From contig NZ_QUBQ01000010.1 in assembly GCF_003388735.1 (NCBI RefSeq), forward strand, positions 1 through 64,000: DNA of 64,000 bases, written 5' to 3'. The position numbers were made by a program, and so were the translations under genes. Of this stretch, positions 1 to 8,357 are shown piece by piece. How positions within the stretch are numbered: position 1 is the first letter of the stretch; each line of letters opens with the position of its first letter. The notes beneath the pieces are model-generated. The model made no database searches. It saw only the letters and a program-made list of their open reading frames with translations, and was not told the DNA's origin. This DNA comes from Paenibacillus paeoniae (GTDB lineage: Bacteria; Bacillota; Bacilli; Paenibacillales; Paenibacillaceae).

Positions 1-148
1 AACCAGCAAGCTGATTAAGTAAACTTCGTTATCGATTCAATCTTGCGATTGTATCGGGCAGTTTCGCTCGTTGTTCAGTTTTCAAAGAACAATCTCTTGT
101 CTTTCGTTTCTTGCGTGTCGGCCGTATGTCTCAGCGGCGACAAGTAAT
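1..148 (-). other. 16S rRNA leader (5' part of an rRNA operon transcript)
   Basis: Read on the minus strand, this segment contains the box-A-like stretch TTCTTTGAAAACTGAACAA (+ strand 72-90 region), followed by the spacer that precedes 16S rRNA in Bacillus and Paenibacillus. The 16S gene itself is not visible and should begin just beyond position 1. Box A recruits the antitermination complex that keeps RNA polymerase elongating through rRNA. The call relies on recalled similarity to rrn leaders plus the strong promoter immediately upstream. Confidence 0.8.
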
Positions 149-215
149 AATATATCACAGGGGCCCAATTAAATGCAACCCCTTTTTTTATATTTTTTTA
201 AAAAGCTTTTTTTAG
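149..215 (-). promoter_or_regulatory. rRNA operon promoter with A-tract UP element
   Basis: On the minus strand the -35 is TTGCAT (173-178) and the -10 is TATATT (149-154), separated by 18 bp. Directly upstream (about 181-215) lies an almost pure A/T stretch with phased A-tracts, the typical UP element of rRNA promoters that binds the RNA polymerase alpha C-terminal domain. The promoter starts immediately after the stop codon of the small gene ending at 218. Confidence 0.75.
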
Positions 216-217
216 CC

Positions 218-442
218 TTAGGATCGGTATGTTCTCGCATTAAGCGCGTAGCGCGAAAGCTCCTTTGGGGAAGCGATTCGAGCATACATTCTGAAGATGA
301 TTTTGTACCTTCTTGCTATGGCACTCTTGATATCGCCATCTAATCGGGAGTCATTCAGATCAAGCAGCATCTCATCCAGTTCCTTGCGCAATACGTAATC
401 GAGTTCCTTGCACTCTTTGTCGTTGAATAATATTCCGAGCAT
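218..442 (-). CDS. Small uncharacterised protein, 74 aa
   Basis: Not assigned to a named family. The ORF is open upstream to 553, but I place the start at the ATG at 442, where the protein begins MLGILFNDKECKELDY. An AAGGAGG lies about 12 bp upstream, rather far, so the start is not certain. The product is charged and probably helical, rich in Lys, Glu, Arg and Asp, with no signal peptide or membrane segment and no cysteine cluster. It is the last gene before the rRNA promoter and is transcribed towards it. A candidate promoter is at 568-597. It looks like a small conserved Firmicute cytosolic protein, but no function can be inferred. Confidence 0.6.
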   Translation of the reverse strand: MLGILFNDKECKELDYVLRKELDEMLLDLNDSRLDGDIKSAIARRYKIIFRMYARIASPKELSRYALNARTYRS

Positions 443-567
443 AACCGTAAGCGGCCTCCTTTGGGGTATATAGCGCATATGGACCGTCATAAGACGAACA
501 AAAGGCGGCACCTTCGCAAATGCGCTTGGACACCGCCTTACTGTTATGCTCAAATATTGGAAATATT

Positions 568-597
568 ATTACACCGCTCAGCCCTCGATTTTTTCAA
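568..597 (-). promoter_or_regulatory. Candidate SigA promoter for the 74-aa gene
   Basis: Minus-strand TTGAAA (592-597) and TGTAAT (568-573) are separated by 18 bp. The match is moderate, and the inferred leader to the start at 442 is about 120 nt. Confidence 0.35.
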
Positions 598-703
598 AGG
601 ACGAGTTTCTGCACTATTCCTACCATAAAACTTCCTAAACTAATGCTGTTGCTATCAGTATTGAGACACTGATCTTCAATGAATACTCCAATGATACAGA
701 GAA

Positions 704-742
704 AGGCATAACCTCCTTATAAAGCTTAAGGAAATTATGCCT
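704..742 (-). terminator. Candidate terminator downstream of the spoIIM-like gene
   Basis: Inverted repeat with arms AGGCATAA/TTATGCCT and an inner CCTTA/TAAGG stem, followed on the minus strand by TTTCTC. It lies about 60 bp after the stop codon at 800. The U-tract is short, so termination may be incomplete. Confidence 0.5.
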
Positions 743-799
743 CGTTTCATTTCAAAATCCACTACTGCCCTATAAAGGACAAAGTCGCAAGTTTACCTA

Positions 800-1426
800 T
801 TACGACTTCAATAACCACACGGTTATTGTACTTTCGATAATGGATGCTGCAAGCAGACCTACGGTCAAAATGACCATCATCGGTACGGTTCGAATCGCGA
901 AGTGCTCTATCTCCCGCCCAATCAGAGGCAAATTGCTTCTGACAAACAATAAGTTCCCTGTCGCTCTGAATACTAATGTGCCGAACTTCATTCCATATGC
1001 ACAAGCAATGATAATGGCAGGGATCTCAATAATGCCATGAGGCAGCAAACCTTTGACAACCAACTCCCATACCGGTAGTGCATTTGGCGATTCTGCTGTA
1101 ACTTTCAATACAAAGCCGATTACCATTCCATTAATAGCGAGGAACATAAGTGGCAAAATGCCAAAGAATGCGCCTAGGTACATCACTAATATCGACTTGA
1201 TCGCATTATTAAGGAAAATGACAACCATCATCATCAAAGTAGGATTGCTGCTCTTATCTACTGCTTCGACAAGTTGACCTAACCCTGCCAGCTGTGATTC
1301 AAGAAAAGAGTGGAAACCTTCATTCGTTCCCCCGACAACAATACCGGCAAAAAATAAAACAGCCGCAAATCCGATATAGCCTCGCATATCTTTAAAGTGC
1401 TGTATGATGGCGCTGAGCTTGAACAA
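800..1426 (-). CDS. Stage II sporulation protein M family membrane protein
   Basis: Predicted integral membrane protein of about 208 aa in the SpoIIM/DUF95 family. SpoIIM works with SpoIID and SpoIIP in peptidoglycan remodelling during forespore engulfment. Visible features are an N-terminal hydrophobic helix (FAAVLFFAGIVVG), several further membrane segments, and a conserved central part with NNAIKSILVMYLG and LLPHGIIEIPA, the latter typical of the family. The ORF can start at a GTG at 1432, but that is only one base from the GGGAGG site. The TTG at 1426, seven bases away, fits better. It diverges from pdaB, in a neighbourhood of sporulation genes. Whether this is the true engulfment SpoIIM or a paralogue cannot be told from one window. 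Confidence 0.75.
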   Translation of the reverse strand: MFKLSAIIQHFKDMRGYIGFAAVLFFAGIVVGGTNEGFHSFLESQLAGLGQLVEAVDKSSNPTLMMMVVIFLNNAIKSILVMYLGAFFGILPLMFLAINGMVIGFVLKVTAESPNALPVWELVVKGLLPHGIIEIPAIIIACAYGMKFGTLVFRATGNLLFVRSNLPLIGREIEHFAIRTVPMMVILTVGLLAASIIESTITVWLLKS

Positions 1427-1484
1427 ACGCACACCTCCCGATTATAGAGAACCCGTAATTAAATCTCTTCTTGCCAAATTATAA

Positions 1485-1513
1485 TGAATAACTCGTAGTG
1501 GTACGAGCATAGA
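1485..1513 (+). promoter_or_regulatory. Candidate forespore (SigG/SigF-like) promoter of pdaB
   Basis: TGAATA (1485-1490) and CATAGA (1508-1513) are separated by 17 bp and resemble the SigF/SigG consensus. The spacer is almost entirely a perfect hairpin, CTCGTA-GTGG-TACGAG (1492-1507). In B. subtilis pdaB is mother-cell (SigE) controlled, so this assignment is tentative. Confidence 0.3.
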
Positions 1514-1581
1514 TTGTACTACTAATGTAAATAGCTGACGCCTCTACCCGGGGCGAAGCGAAGAGAGGAGCGCTTTTCCCC

Positions 1582-2382
1582 ATGAATATGTTTTATGTCT
1601 TGAACGGCAAGAAATTAAAGAAGTACTTCTTCATTGCAATTGCGCTGGTATTCTCTATTGGCATCATCTATGCCGAACGGGATAACATTACCGTATTCGC
1701 CCCTCAACAGCCTGCTGCCATCTACAACGTACCTACTGATAAGAAGGTGGTCGCACTTACGTTCGACATCAGTTGGGGAGACAAGCGTGCCGAGCCCATT
1801 CTTCAAGCACTGAAGGAGAAAAACATTAGCCACGCGACCTTTTTCGTATCGTCCGTATGGAGCCAGTCCCATCCCGATCTGGTGAAAAAGATACAAGACG
1901 CTGGCTATGAGATTGGCAGTCACGGCCACAAGCATGATTTCTACAGCAAACTTAGCGATGAAGATATCCGCAAGCAAATTACGACGGCCCACACTATTCT
2001 ATCCGATCTAACCGGCAAGCAGCCCAATCTGATCCGTCTCCCTAATGGCGACTTCGACAAGAGAGTGCTTCGTATCGCAGAAGAACTGCAGTATAAAGTC
2101 ATTCAATGGGATACGGACTCCATGGATTGGATGAATATCGGAACCGATAAAATCATCAATCGCGTTGTCACCCGCACCCATCCAGGCGATATCATTCTCA
2201 TGCATGCGAGCGACACCGTCACTCAGACCCATGAAGCTCTGCCGGCTATTGTTGATCAATTGCGTGCCGAAGGTTATGACTTCGTCAATGTAACGCAGCT
2301 CATCACGCAGACGGAGACGGAGGGCAGTCCCGTTCAGGACCGCCAATCCAACGCCAAAGGGCAAATTAGCGCAGCAGAATAA
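1582..2382 (+). CDS. pdaB: Sporulation polysaccharide deacetylase PdaB
   Basis: 266 aa, one N-terminal membrane anchor (about residues 14-31) and a NodB-type carbohydrate esterase 4 domain from about residue 50. PdaB is needed to maintain spore integrity late in sporulation. Visible motifs are motif 1 ALTFDISWGD, motif 2 GSHGHKHD with both metal-binding histidines, motif 3 RLPNGDFD and the late LMHAS histidine. Motif 1 has Asp-Ile where active deacetylases usually have Asp-Asp; this is the usual form in the PdaB subfamily and makes true deacetylase activity uncertain. The start has a GAGAGGAG site. The C-terminal tail (last 20 residues or so) is low-complexity and polar. It converges on kbaA with only 6 bp between the stop codons. 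Confidence 0.9.
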   Translation: MNMFYVLNGKKLKKYFFIAIALVFSIGIIYAERDNITVFAPQQPAAIYNVPTDKKVVALTFDISWGDKRAEPILQALKEKNISHATFFVSSVWSQSHPDLVKKIQDAGYEIGSHGHKHDFYSKLSDEDIRKQITTAHTILSDLTGKQPNLIRLPNGDFDKRVLRIAEELQYKVIQWDTDSMDWMNIGTDKIINRVVTRTHPGDIILMHASDTVTQTHEALPAIVDQLRAEGYDFVNVTQLITQTETEGSPVQDRQSNAKGQISAAE

Positions 2383-2388
2383 ATAAGC

Positions 2389-3012
2389 TTAAACGGCCGA
2401 TTTCGCGGGGGTTACCGTGGAGTTGGCCGTATCTTTTTTGAGGAGACGGTGCATCATCATATTTTGGTACGCATTGCAGACGAACAATGGAACCATCATA
2501 AAGATAATAGCCGCGACGTTCGTCTCCCCTTGCAACGCTGGCCATGCTTCAATGAATGTCACCGTAAACATGAGAAACATCGTTGGTATGAAAGCCGTTA
2601 TTTTGGTTTGCTTTACTTTCAGCCAGGATACTAGGAGCGACAATGCCAATGTCACAAGCGGAAGCACCCAGAAGAACCAATTGTTCGTGCGATCTTCATA
2701 CAGGACGTATCCCAGTGCGAAAACGGCAAACAACGTCGTATATCCTTGCAATGCATTCCATAAGTATTTTTTGCGGAATACACTAAGGGCGATGTAGTTA
2801 AGTGTTAGATAAGCGAAAAAGCCCATTTGGCTGAAAGCACCGATCATGAGGCCCGAGATCGCCATCATCATCGCATTGAAGCCGGTCGCTTCAAAGCCGA
2901 GGAAACCAAAGTCCTGATTCGTAAGCAGCATAATCGTACCGGCGGCAACGCATACTAGCGCACCGATGGCCATGGTGCTCCAAAATAAAAAGAACCATTT
3001 TTTTATGTTCAC
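2389..3012 (-). CDS. kbaA: KinB-signalling pathway activation protein KbaA
   Basis: About 207 aa and strongly hydrophobic, with roughly six membrane segments. KbaA is needed for the KinB branch of the phosphorelay that phosphorylates Spo0A at sporulation onset. The ORF runs open to 3291, but the GTG at 3012 (VNIKKWFFLFW) has an AGGGGG site 10 bp upstream, and the resulting length is close to the 198 aa of the B. subtilis protein. The 93 residues upstream are not membrane-like. Order and alternating orientation with pdaB and gerD match B. subtilis. The tail ends in a Thr/Ser/Ala-rich stretch. Confidence 0.85.
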   Translation of the reverse strand: MNIKKWFFLFWSTMAIGALVCVAAGTIMLLTNQDFGFLGFEATGFNAMMMAISGLMIGAFSQMGFFAYLTLNYIALSVFRKKYLWNALQGYTTLFAVFALGYVLYEDRTNNWFFWVLPLVTLALSLLVSWLKVKQTKITAFIPTMFLMFTVTFIEAWPALQGETNVAAIIFMMVPLFVCNAYQNMMMHRLLKKDTANSTVTPAKSAV

Positions 3013-3283
3013 GCGTTTAAATCCCCCTATAAAGTTTTGGGAAGCCATTCGAGCCTCAATAAGATGGTCTTGTTTTGCACGATTCCCTGAAGGTTTTCCC
3101 TTTATTTTACCACGATCACAACAAAAAGCTAATGCCCGTCCATGATAAAACAGTGAACAATGCGCATAATAAACACGATTAGGCGCAGGGCCGCCCATGT
3201 CGATGAATCTTCGACACACTGGCACCTCCGCCCCCCACCGATTTATACAGCTCAGCCATGACATAGAAGGGAGCAAGCAGGAT

Positions 3284-3955
3284 ATGCGCATCCGTTGGAC
3301 TTTATCAGCATCTATACTGGCGTTAACATTGCTGCTGACAAGCTGCGGTTCCGAATCTTCGGGTAACGCCCAGCAACAGCTCAGTTATAAGGACATGAAA
3401 TCCATGGTGATTGACATTCTGAAGACAGAGGATGCCCAAAAGGCGCTTCAGCAATCAGCCGAGCAGCTCTCAGGCTATACGGCGCAGTCCTCCAAGCTCT
3501 TATCCGTACAAGATCAGGAGGAGGTTCGTCTCGCTGTCAAGGATGTCATCAGTTCCCCCGATTATGACAAGGTCATTCGCAAGCTTATGACCGACACCAG
3601 ATTTGCGGGCGAATTCGCCAAAGCGGTTAACAAAGATAATAAGGATATCCATAAAGAACTGATCAAGGACCCCGCATACCAGCAAGAGCTGATCAAAACC
3701 ATGAGAAACCCGGAGATGGAGAAACTGATTCTCGAAGTACTGAAGAGCGCCCAATACCGCAAGGAAGTCATGTCGCTTATGCAGGAATCGATGCAGAATC
3801 CGCTCTTCCGGCTCGAAGTGCTTGATCTCATGAAGGCAGCGGTACAAGAAGAGCTGCAGCCGAAGCCGGATGAGAAGGTGAAAAAAGGAAAGCAAGATGA
3901 GCAAAAAGGACAGGAAGAGGATCAAGGCTCGCAAGACGAAGAAGGCATGGAGTAA
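3284..3955 (+). CDS. gerD: Spore germination lipoprotein GerD
   Basis: 223 aa. A lipoprotein signal with a lipobox ending LLLTSCGSES predicts processing and lipidation at Cys about residue 22. GerD sits in the spore inner membrane and organises germinant receptors into the germinosome. After the lipobox comes a long, mostly helical region with repeated short patterns (MKSMVIDILK, LMKAAV, VMSLM), consistent with the helical-bundle trimer known for GerD. The C-terminal 25 residues are almost only Lys, Glu, Gln, Asp and Gly. The start at 3284 is supported by AAGGGAG 10 bp upstream; an upstream in-frame ATG at 3197 would spoil the signal peptide. A weak SigG-like pair, TGATAA/CATAATA (3143-3171), lies upstream. 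Confidence 0.9.
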   Translation: MRIRWTLSASILALTLLLTSCGSESSGNAQQQLSYKDMKSMVIDILKTEDAQKALQQSAEQLSGYTAQSSKLLSVQDQEEVRLAVKDVISSPDYDKVIRKLMTDTRFAGEFAKAVNKDNKDIHKELIKDPAYQQELIKTMRNPEMEKLILEVLKSAQYRKEVMSLMQESMQNPLFRLEVLDLMKAAVQEELQPKPDEKVKKGKQDEQKGQEEDQGSQDEEGME

Positions 3956-3976
3956 CAACCTCCCCTTTGTGCCCAA

Positions 3977-4030
3977 AAAAACCCGAACATCAAGCCTGCC
4001 ACTACGGCAAGCCAGACTGTTCGGGTTTTT
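3977..4030. terminator. Bidirectional terminator between gerD and salA
   Basis: Arms AAAAACCCGAACA (3977-3989) and TGTTCGGGTTTTT (4018-4030) form a 13-bp stem with A-runs on one side and T-runs on the other, so it can serve both convergent genes. Confidence 0.9.
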
Positions 4031-4074
4031 GATTCCTTACGTTTCTCTCGCAGCGTGAGCCGAGCTTGGGCGGT

Positions 4075-5184
4075 TTACTTCCCGCAGCGCTGGATTACAC
4101 CCTCTGCCAGCTCCAGATACAAGCTGCCCGTCTCCGAATCAACCTTATAGACCGAGGGCGAGAAGTCGGGTTCCGACGGGTGGTTGTCCGGAGCGCCGAG
4201 CGGGATTTGCGCGAGCAGATCGCAATGTAGCGTCTCCGCCAGCTTACCGCCGCCGCCGCGTCCGAATACGTATTCCTTTTCTCCCGACTTGGATACGAAG
4301 TAGGACATATTCTCGACGACACCGATAATTTCATGCTCCGTCTTAATGGCCATCGCACCTGCACGGGCTGCTACGAATGCAGCTGTGGCATGCGGCGTCG
4401 TGACGATAATTTCTTTGCTTTGCGGAATGATCTGATGCACGTCAAGCGCAACGTCCCCTGTTCCCGGCGGCAGGTCAAGCAGCATGTAATCCAGCTCGCC
4501 CCACTCGATCTCCTGGAAGAAGTTGCGCAGCATCTTGCCAAGCATTGGACCGCGCCATACAATCGGGCTGTTGTCCTCCACGAAGAAGCCCATCGAGATA
4601 ACTTTCACGCCATAACGCTCGATCGGGATGACACGATCATTGACAACGACCGGACGTTCTTCGATGCCCATCATATCGGGCACGCTAAAGCCGTAGATAT
4701 CCGCGTCGATGATACCGACGCGCTTTCCTTTGCGAGCCAAGGCGACCGCCAGATTGACGGTCACCGTGGACTTGCCGACGCCGCCCTTGCCGCTGGCGAC
4801 GGCAATAAAGGTCGTACCGCTGCTAGAAGACAGCAGCGGGCTGGCCAAATCGGCCCCGTGTCCCTGTACGGGGCCGTCAGCCTTGGCGCCGGCATGGCCG
4901 CCCGGCGCCGCACTTTCCGCGGGCGCAGACTGCGCGCCGCCCGCGGCAGCTGGCGCTTCCTCGTCCCGAAACCGGCAATGCACGGTTTCGACGCCGAGGG
5001 GCGCCAGTGCCTCGCGAAGCGAGGCCTCGAGCGCGGGCTGCACTTCCGCGCTCGCTCCAAGAACCGTCAACGATACTTGACGGTTCCGAACCATGACATC
5101 GCGGAAGCTAGCGCCTTCCGCGCGATATTGCTGCTTGGCCATTGCTGATTCGATGGCCTCGATTGCTTTTTCGCGTGTCAACAT
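4075..5184 (-). CDS. salA: Mrp/NBP35-family P-loop ATPase SalA
   Basis: 369 aa. In B. subtilis SalA (YbaL) is a regulator that represses scoC and so raises exoprotease expression; Mrp relatives carry Fe-S clusters. Layout: N-terminal MIP18/DUF59-like domain (about 1-80), an Ala/Gly/Pro-rich linker (about 85-120), then the ParA/MinD-type ATPase with deviant Walker A ASGKGGVGKSTVTVNL, the IDADIYGFS switch and LLDLPPGTGD. No CxxC Fe-S motif typical of Mrp is obvious in the C-terminal part. The ATG at 5184 has AAGGTGGG; the ORF extends to 5289 but without a ribosome site. The linker is very GC-rich, unlike its neighbours. It is preceded by an extended -10 promoter. Confidence 0.88.
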   Translation of the reverse strand: MLTREKAIEAIESAMAKQQYRAEGASFRDVMVRNRQVSLTVLGASAEVQPALEASLREALAPLGVETVHCRFRDEEAPAAAGGAQSAPAESAAPGGHAGAKADGPVQGHGADLASPLLSSSSGTTFIAVASGKGGVGKSTVTVNLAVALARKGKRVGIIDADIYGFSVPDMMGIEERPVVVNDRVIPIERYGVKVISMGFFVEDNSPIVWRGPMLGKMLRNFFQEIEWGELDYMLLDLPPGTGDVALDVHQIIPQSKEIIVTTPHATAAFVAARAGAMAIKTEHEIIGVVENMSYFVSKSGEKEYVFGRGGGGKLAETLHCDLLAQIPLGAPDNHPSEPDFSPSVYKVDSETGSLYLELAEGVIQRCGK

Positions 5185-5226
5185 CGTATGTGTCCCACCT
5201 TTATGAGTTAAGAGAGCTTCCCTACT

Positions 5227-5235
5227 ATTATAACA
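5227..5235 (-). promoter_or_regulatory. Extended -10 promoter of salA
   Basis: Minus-strand TGTTATAAT (TATAAT at 5227-5232, TG motif at 5233-5235). No good -35 hexamer is seen at the usual distance, which extended -10 promoters tolerate. Confidence 0.5.
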
Positions 5236-5297
5236 CAGGAATCCTTTGTTACATGAAAGGAGCATGAACGATTGCGCTATTTGCGGCAAGCAACAGG

Positions 5298-6098
5298 CTA
5301 CCTCCCGTTTCCATTTTGAAGGTCCAACTCTCGCTCCGAACCGCCGCTCAGCTTCTCACCAGAAGCATATCTTAAGACGCCCTGATAGATCGAAGCCGCA
5401 ACTTTCCTCTGATATTCCGTATCCGCGAGCCGACTCGCCTCTCCGGGGTTGGATAGGAAGCCTACTTCAACAAGCGCAGTCGGTATTTCTCGAATCGCCT
5501 TCATCAGATAGACATCTCCTACCTTGGCGGCAATACGGGTCGTATTCTCCAGATTGCGCTTGATCTCGTCCTGGATAAAGGCAGCAAGGATCCGATTGTC
5601 CGGATGATTGTCAGGCTGATAAAACGTCTGGGCGCCCGACCACTTCTGTTGCGGAATACTGTTCATATGAATGCTGACCACCACTGAAGCTCCACTCTCG
5701 TTAATAAGTGTCGCCCTCCGCTTCAAATCCTCCGTCTTGCGCTTGCTGTAGGCATGAGCATCTCCTGAAGCGAGATCATAATCCCCTTCTCGGGTCATTA
5801 TGACGGCAGCGCCGGCTTCCTGTAAGTAATCACGCAAGTAAAGGGCGATTGCCAAATTCAAATCCTTCTCGATAATACCGCTCTTGCTCACCGCGCCTCC
5901 ATCCGCTCCCCCGTGTCCCGCATCAATCGCAATCGTTTTGCCGGAGAGCGGCAATGTCCAATACGACCAAGTGCTTGACGCAGGCAAGCTCTTGCGAAGC
6001 AGCACAGCGGCAAGCACAATGACCAGACAGGCTACGCCCAGACGCAGCGCTCCCTTATAAGTCATCCATACGACAAAGTGTCGCCTCATTCCGCGCAT
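5298..6098 (-). CDS. cwlD: Spore cortex N-acetylmuramoyl-L-alanine amidase CwlD
   Basis: 266 aa. CwlD removes the stem peptide from muramic acid during cortex synthesis; with PdaA this gives the muramic-delta-lactam recognised by germination lytic enzymes. One N-terminal signal anchor (about 20-36) precedes an Amidase_3 domain. Zinc and catalytic motifs are visible: IDAGHGGADGG, IIEKDLNL, VVSIHMNS and ALVEVGFLSNP. The ATG at 6098 lies 7 bp after GAGGTGG; a TTG one codon earlier is also open. The tail after about residue 245 is polar and unconserved-looking. Gene order with salA and gerD is as in B. subtilis. Confidence 0.93.
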   Translation of the reverse strand: MRGMRRHFVVWMTYKGALRLGVACLVIVLAAVLLRKSLPASSTWSYWTLPLSGKTIAIDAGHGGADGGAVSKSGIIEKDLNLAIALYLRDYLQEAGAAVIMTREGDYDLASGDAHAYSKRKTEDLKRRATLINESGASVVVSIHMNSIPQQKWSGAQTFYQPDNHPDNRILAAFIQDEIKRNLENTTRIAAKVGDVYLMKAIREIPTALVEVGFLSNPGEASRLADTEYQRKVAASIYQGVLRYASGEKLSGGSERELDLQNGNGR

Positions 6099-6249
6099 CA
6101 AAAAACCACCTCGTCTTCCCTCTCAATGAATGCGCGATAAGGCAAGTCAACGTTCGACTAGGATAAGCCTTAAGCGCACATTCATATATATGGGACGAGA
6201 TGGTCAATTATGTGCCGGATCGGCAATTGCGATCCCCACTTCATGTTTA

Positions 6250-7416
6250 TTAGCCGACCGGCTGCTCCGTCATGCCTTCGATCAGAATCTTCGCAACCTC
6301 TGGTCGCGAGAATTCAGGAGGAGGACATACGCCGTCGCGTAGCATCGCGCGCACCTTCGTGCCGGACAGCGTCAAATGGGATGCCTTGTCATGCGGACAT
6401 GTCTTCGACGTAGCCATATTACCACAAGCTGTACAGAAGAAGCTATGCTCGAAATATAGCGGTGTAATGCCCAAATCTTCAGCCGGGATCGACTTCAGCA
6501 GATCCTGAGCCTCATAAGTACCGTAATAATCGCCTACTCCTGCATGATCGCGCCCCACGATAAAGTGAGTGCAGCCATAATTTTTCCGAACGATCGCATG
6601 AAAGATCGCTTCACGCGGACCTGCATAACGCATTGCAGCAGGGAATACGCCGAGGAAAGCACGATCTGCCGGATAGTAGTTATCCAACAGCGCCAGATAG
6701 CTCTTCATCCGTACATTCGCCGGAACATCATCCGATTTCGTCTCTCCGACAAGCGGGTTTAAGAAAAGAGCATCGACTATTTCCATAGCCGTCTTTTGGA
6801 TATACTCATGTGCGCGGTGAACGGGATTACGGGTCTGAAAGCCTACTACCGTCTTCCAGCCCTTCTCTGCGAACAATCTGCGCGTCTCGGCAGGGTCGAA
6901 GTAAAATTCCTGGAACTTCTCCGGCTGCGGACGGTTCAGAACGGTAATTGGTCCGCCTACATAGGTTGACGGCCGCTCTAATAGCTTCTGTACCCCTGGA
7001 TGCTCCGTATCGTCTGTTTTGAACACATTCACGGCTTCTACTTTTTGATCAACCGTATATACGCTCTCCACAGTAATCGTTCCGTAGGTAACACCGTCCT
7101 CGCCGATCAGCGCTGCTTTCTCGCCTACCTTCAACTCCGATGCTTTTGCATCATCCACTGCCAGCGTAATGGGAATACTCCACACTAGTCCGCTTGCCAG
7201 TCTGGTCTTCTCAATGACAGATGTATAATCTTCTTTGTTCAAAAATCCGGTCAGAGGTGAAAATGCACCTACGCCGATGAGGTCCAGATCGGATATCGTC
7301 CATGTATTAATGGTAATAAAATTAAGGCCCTTTGCTTCCTGCAGCTGCGCTTCGCGCTCTGCGCCATCGGCGATCCGGTTAACCAGCAAGCCGCCATGAG
7401 GTAAGATTTGACTCAT
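6250..7416 (-). CDS. sat: Sulfate adenylyltransferase (ATP sulfurylase)
   Basis: 388 aa, the monofunctional homo-oligomeric type. It forms adenosine 5'-phosphosulfate (APS) from ATP and sulfate, the first step of assimilatory sulfate reduction. Visible motifs are the substrate-binding QTRNPVHRAHE, the HxGH-type region GRDHAGVGDYYG, and a C-terminal Cys cluster CTACGNMATSKTCPHD found in the bacterial family. No APS kinase domain is fused. It lies 39 bp downstream of cysH with its own AGGAGG, so the two form an operon. No sulfate permease gene or cysC is in the window. Confidence 0.93.
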   Translation of the reverse strand: MSQILPHGGLLVNRIADGAEREAQLQEAKGLNFITINTWTISDLDLIGVGAFSPLTGFLNKEDYTSVIEKTRLASGLVWSIPITLAVDDAKASELKVGEKAALIGEDGVTYGTITVESVYTVDQKVEAVNVFKTDDTEHPGVQKLLERPSTYVGGPITVLNRPQPEKFQEFYFDPAETRRLFAEKGWKTVVGFQTRNPVHRAHEYIQKTAMEIVDALFLNPLVGETKSDDVPANVRMKSYLALLDNYYPADRAFLGVFPAAMRYAGPREAIFHAIVRKNYGCTHFIVGRDHAGVGDYYGTYEAQDLLKSIPAEDLGITPLYFEHSFFCTACGNMATSKTCPHDKASHLTLSGTKVRAMLRDGVCPPPEFSRPEVAKILIEGMTEQPVG

Positions 7417-7455
7417 ATTCGTTAAAGTCCTCCTATATATGCCTTCGCAAATGAT

Positions 7456-8151
7456 TTATTTATGAAGCCCGCACTCCGTCTTCTCTTGTCCCGACCAGCG
7501 TCCCGCACGCGGATCCTCGCCCGGCATAACCTGGCGTGTGCAATATTCGCATCCAATGCTTGGGTAGTAATTATCATGCAGGGGATTGTAGACAATGTCG
7601 TGCTCACGGATGTAGTTCCACACATCTTCATTCGTCCAATGCGCAATCGGATTAAACTTTACCAGTCCAAATTTCACATCGTATTCGATCTTCTTCGAGT
7701 TGGCGCGCGTTGGCGCCTGATCACGGCGAATGCCCGTAATCCATGCTTCGTATTTGGACAAAATCTTCGTCAGTGGCTGTACCTTGCGAATATCGCAACA
7801 TTTGTTGGCATCGGACTTCCACAGCTCATCGCCGAATTGAGCTGCTTGCTCTTCAGGTGTAATCTCCGGTTTCACTTCTACGAAAGGAATGCCTGGATAA
7901 CGCTCGACAAGCCGATCACGTGTCTCATAAGTCTCGTTGAAATGGAAATCCGTGTCTAAGTAGAAAATATCCGTCTTCGGGCTAACCTTCTGCAGCATGT
8001 CTACCAGAACGACATCTTCCGCTCCAAAGCTGCACGCAAACGTAATATTCGGAAATGTTTCTACGGCAAAACGAATAATGTCCTCCGGTGTCGTATTCTC
8101 CAACTCGACAGCCTTTTGTGCAATAAGTGCTTCCTTCTCAAACAGATTCAT
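7456..8151 (-). CDS. cysH: Assimilatory APS/PAPS reductase CysH
   Basis: 231 aa, adenine nucleotide alpha-hydrolase fold. It reduces activated sulfate to sulfite using thioredoxin. Visible motifs are the PP-loop-like SFGAEDVVLVD (41-51), the cysteine pair NKCCDI (118-119), CEYC (201-204) and the catalytic C-terminal ECGLH (Cys227). The CC plus CxxC set binds a [4Fe-4S] cluster and marks the APS-using type; the B. subtilis enzyme takes both APS and PAPS. Since sat is the partner and no cysC is seen, APS is the likelier substrate (inference). ATG at 8151 with GGAGG 8 bp upstream; the upstream in-frame start at 8178 lacks a site. Confidence 0.93.
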   Translation of the reverse strand: MNLFEKEALIAQKAVELENTTPEDIIRFAVETFPNITFACSFGAEDVVLVDMLQKVSPKTDIFYLDTDFHFNETYETRDRLVERYPGIPFVEVKPEITPEEQAAQFGDELWKSDANKCCDIRKVQPLTKILSKYEAWITGIRRDQAPTRANSKKIEYDVKFGLVKFNPIAHWTNEDVWNYIREHDIVYNPLHDNYYPSIGCEYCTRQVMPGEDPRAGRWSGQEKTECGLHK

Positions 8152-8199
8152 ACGTATGACCTCCGTTATCAATTCCAAGTAAAGTAGTCTGTATTATTG

Positions 8200-8228
8200 A
8201 TTATATGCCTTTCATCACGCTAGTTCAA
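8200..8228 (-). promoter_or_regulatory. SigA promoter of cysH-sat
   Basis: Minus-strand TTGAAC (8223-8228), 17 bp, TATAAT (8200-8205). The predicted leader is only about 40 nt, too short for an S-box (SAM) riboswitch, so any cysteine control probably acts at the promoter. I could not identify a CymR site with confidence. Confidence 0.75.
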
Positions 8229-8357
8229 TCAGAACTTTACACATTTACTTAAAAAATACCATCAAAAGGTGGAGTTGGGCTAAGATATATCATTAGATTC
8301 ATGGCAGCACGGGCATGTTCCTAAGTGTTTTAGTGGTATCCAAAAAGAAATACACAA

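Noticed and set aside
3197..3283. Longer GerD N-terminus
   Set aside because: It would bury the lipoprotein signal peptide 29 residues in and has no ribosome site.
3013..3291. 93-residue N-terminal extension of KbaA
   Set aside because: It overlaps the gerD start, is not membrane-like, and a GTG with a good ribosome site gives the normal length.
4333..5148. 271-codon plus-strand ORF opposite salA
   Set aside because: Shadow of the GC-rich salA reading frame; salA is unambiguous.
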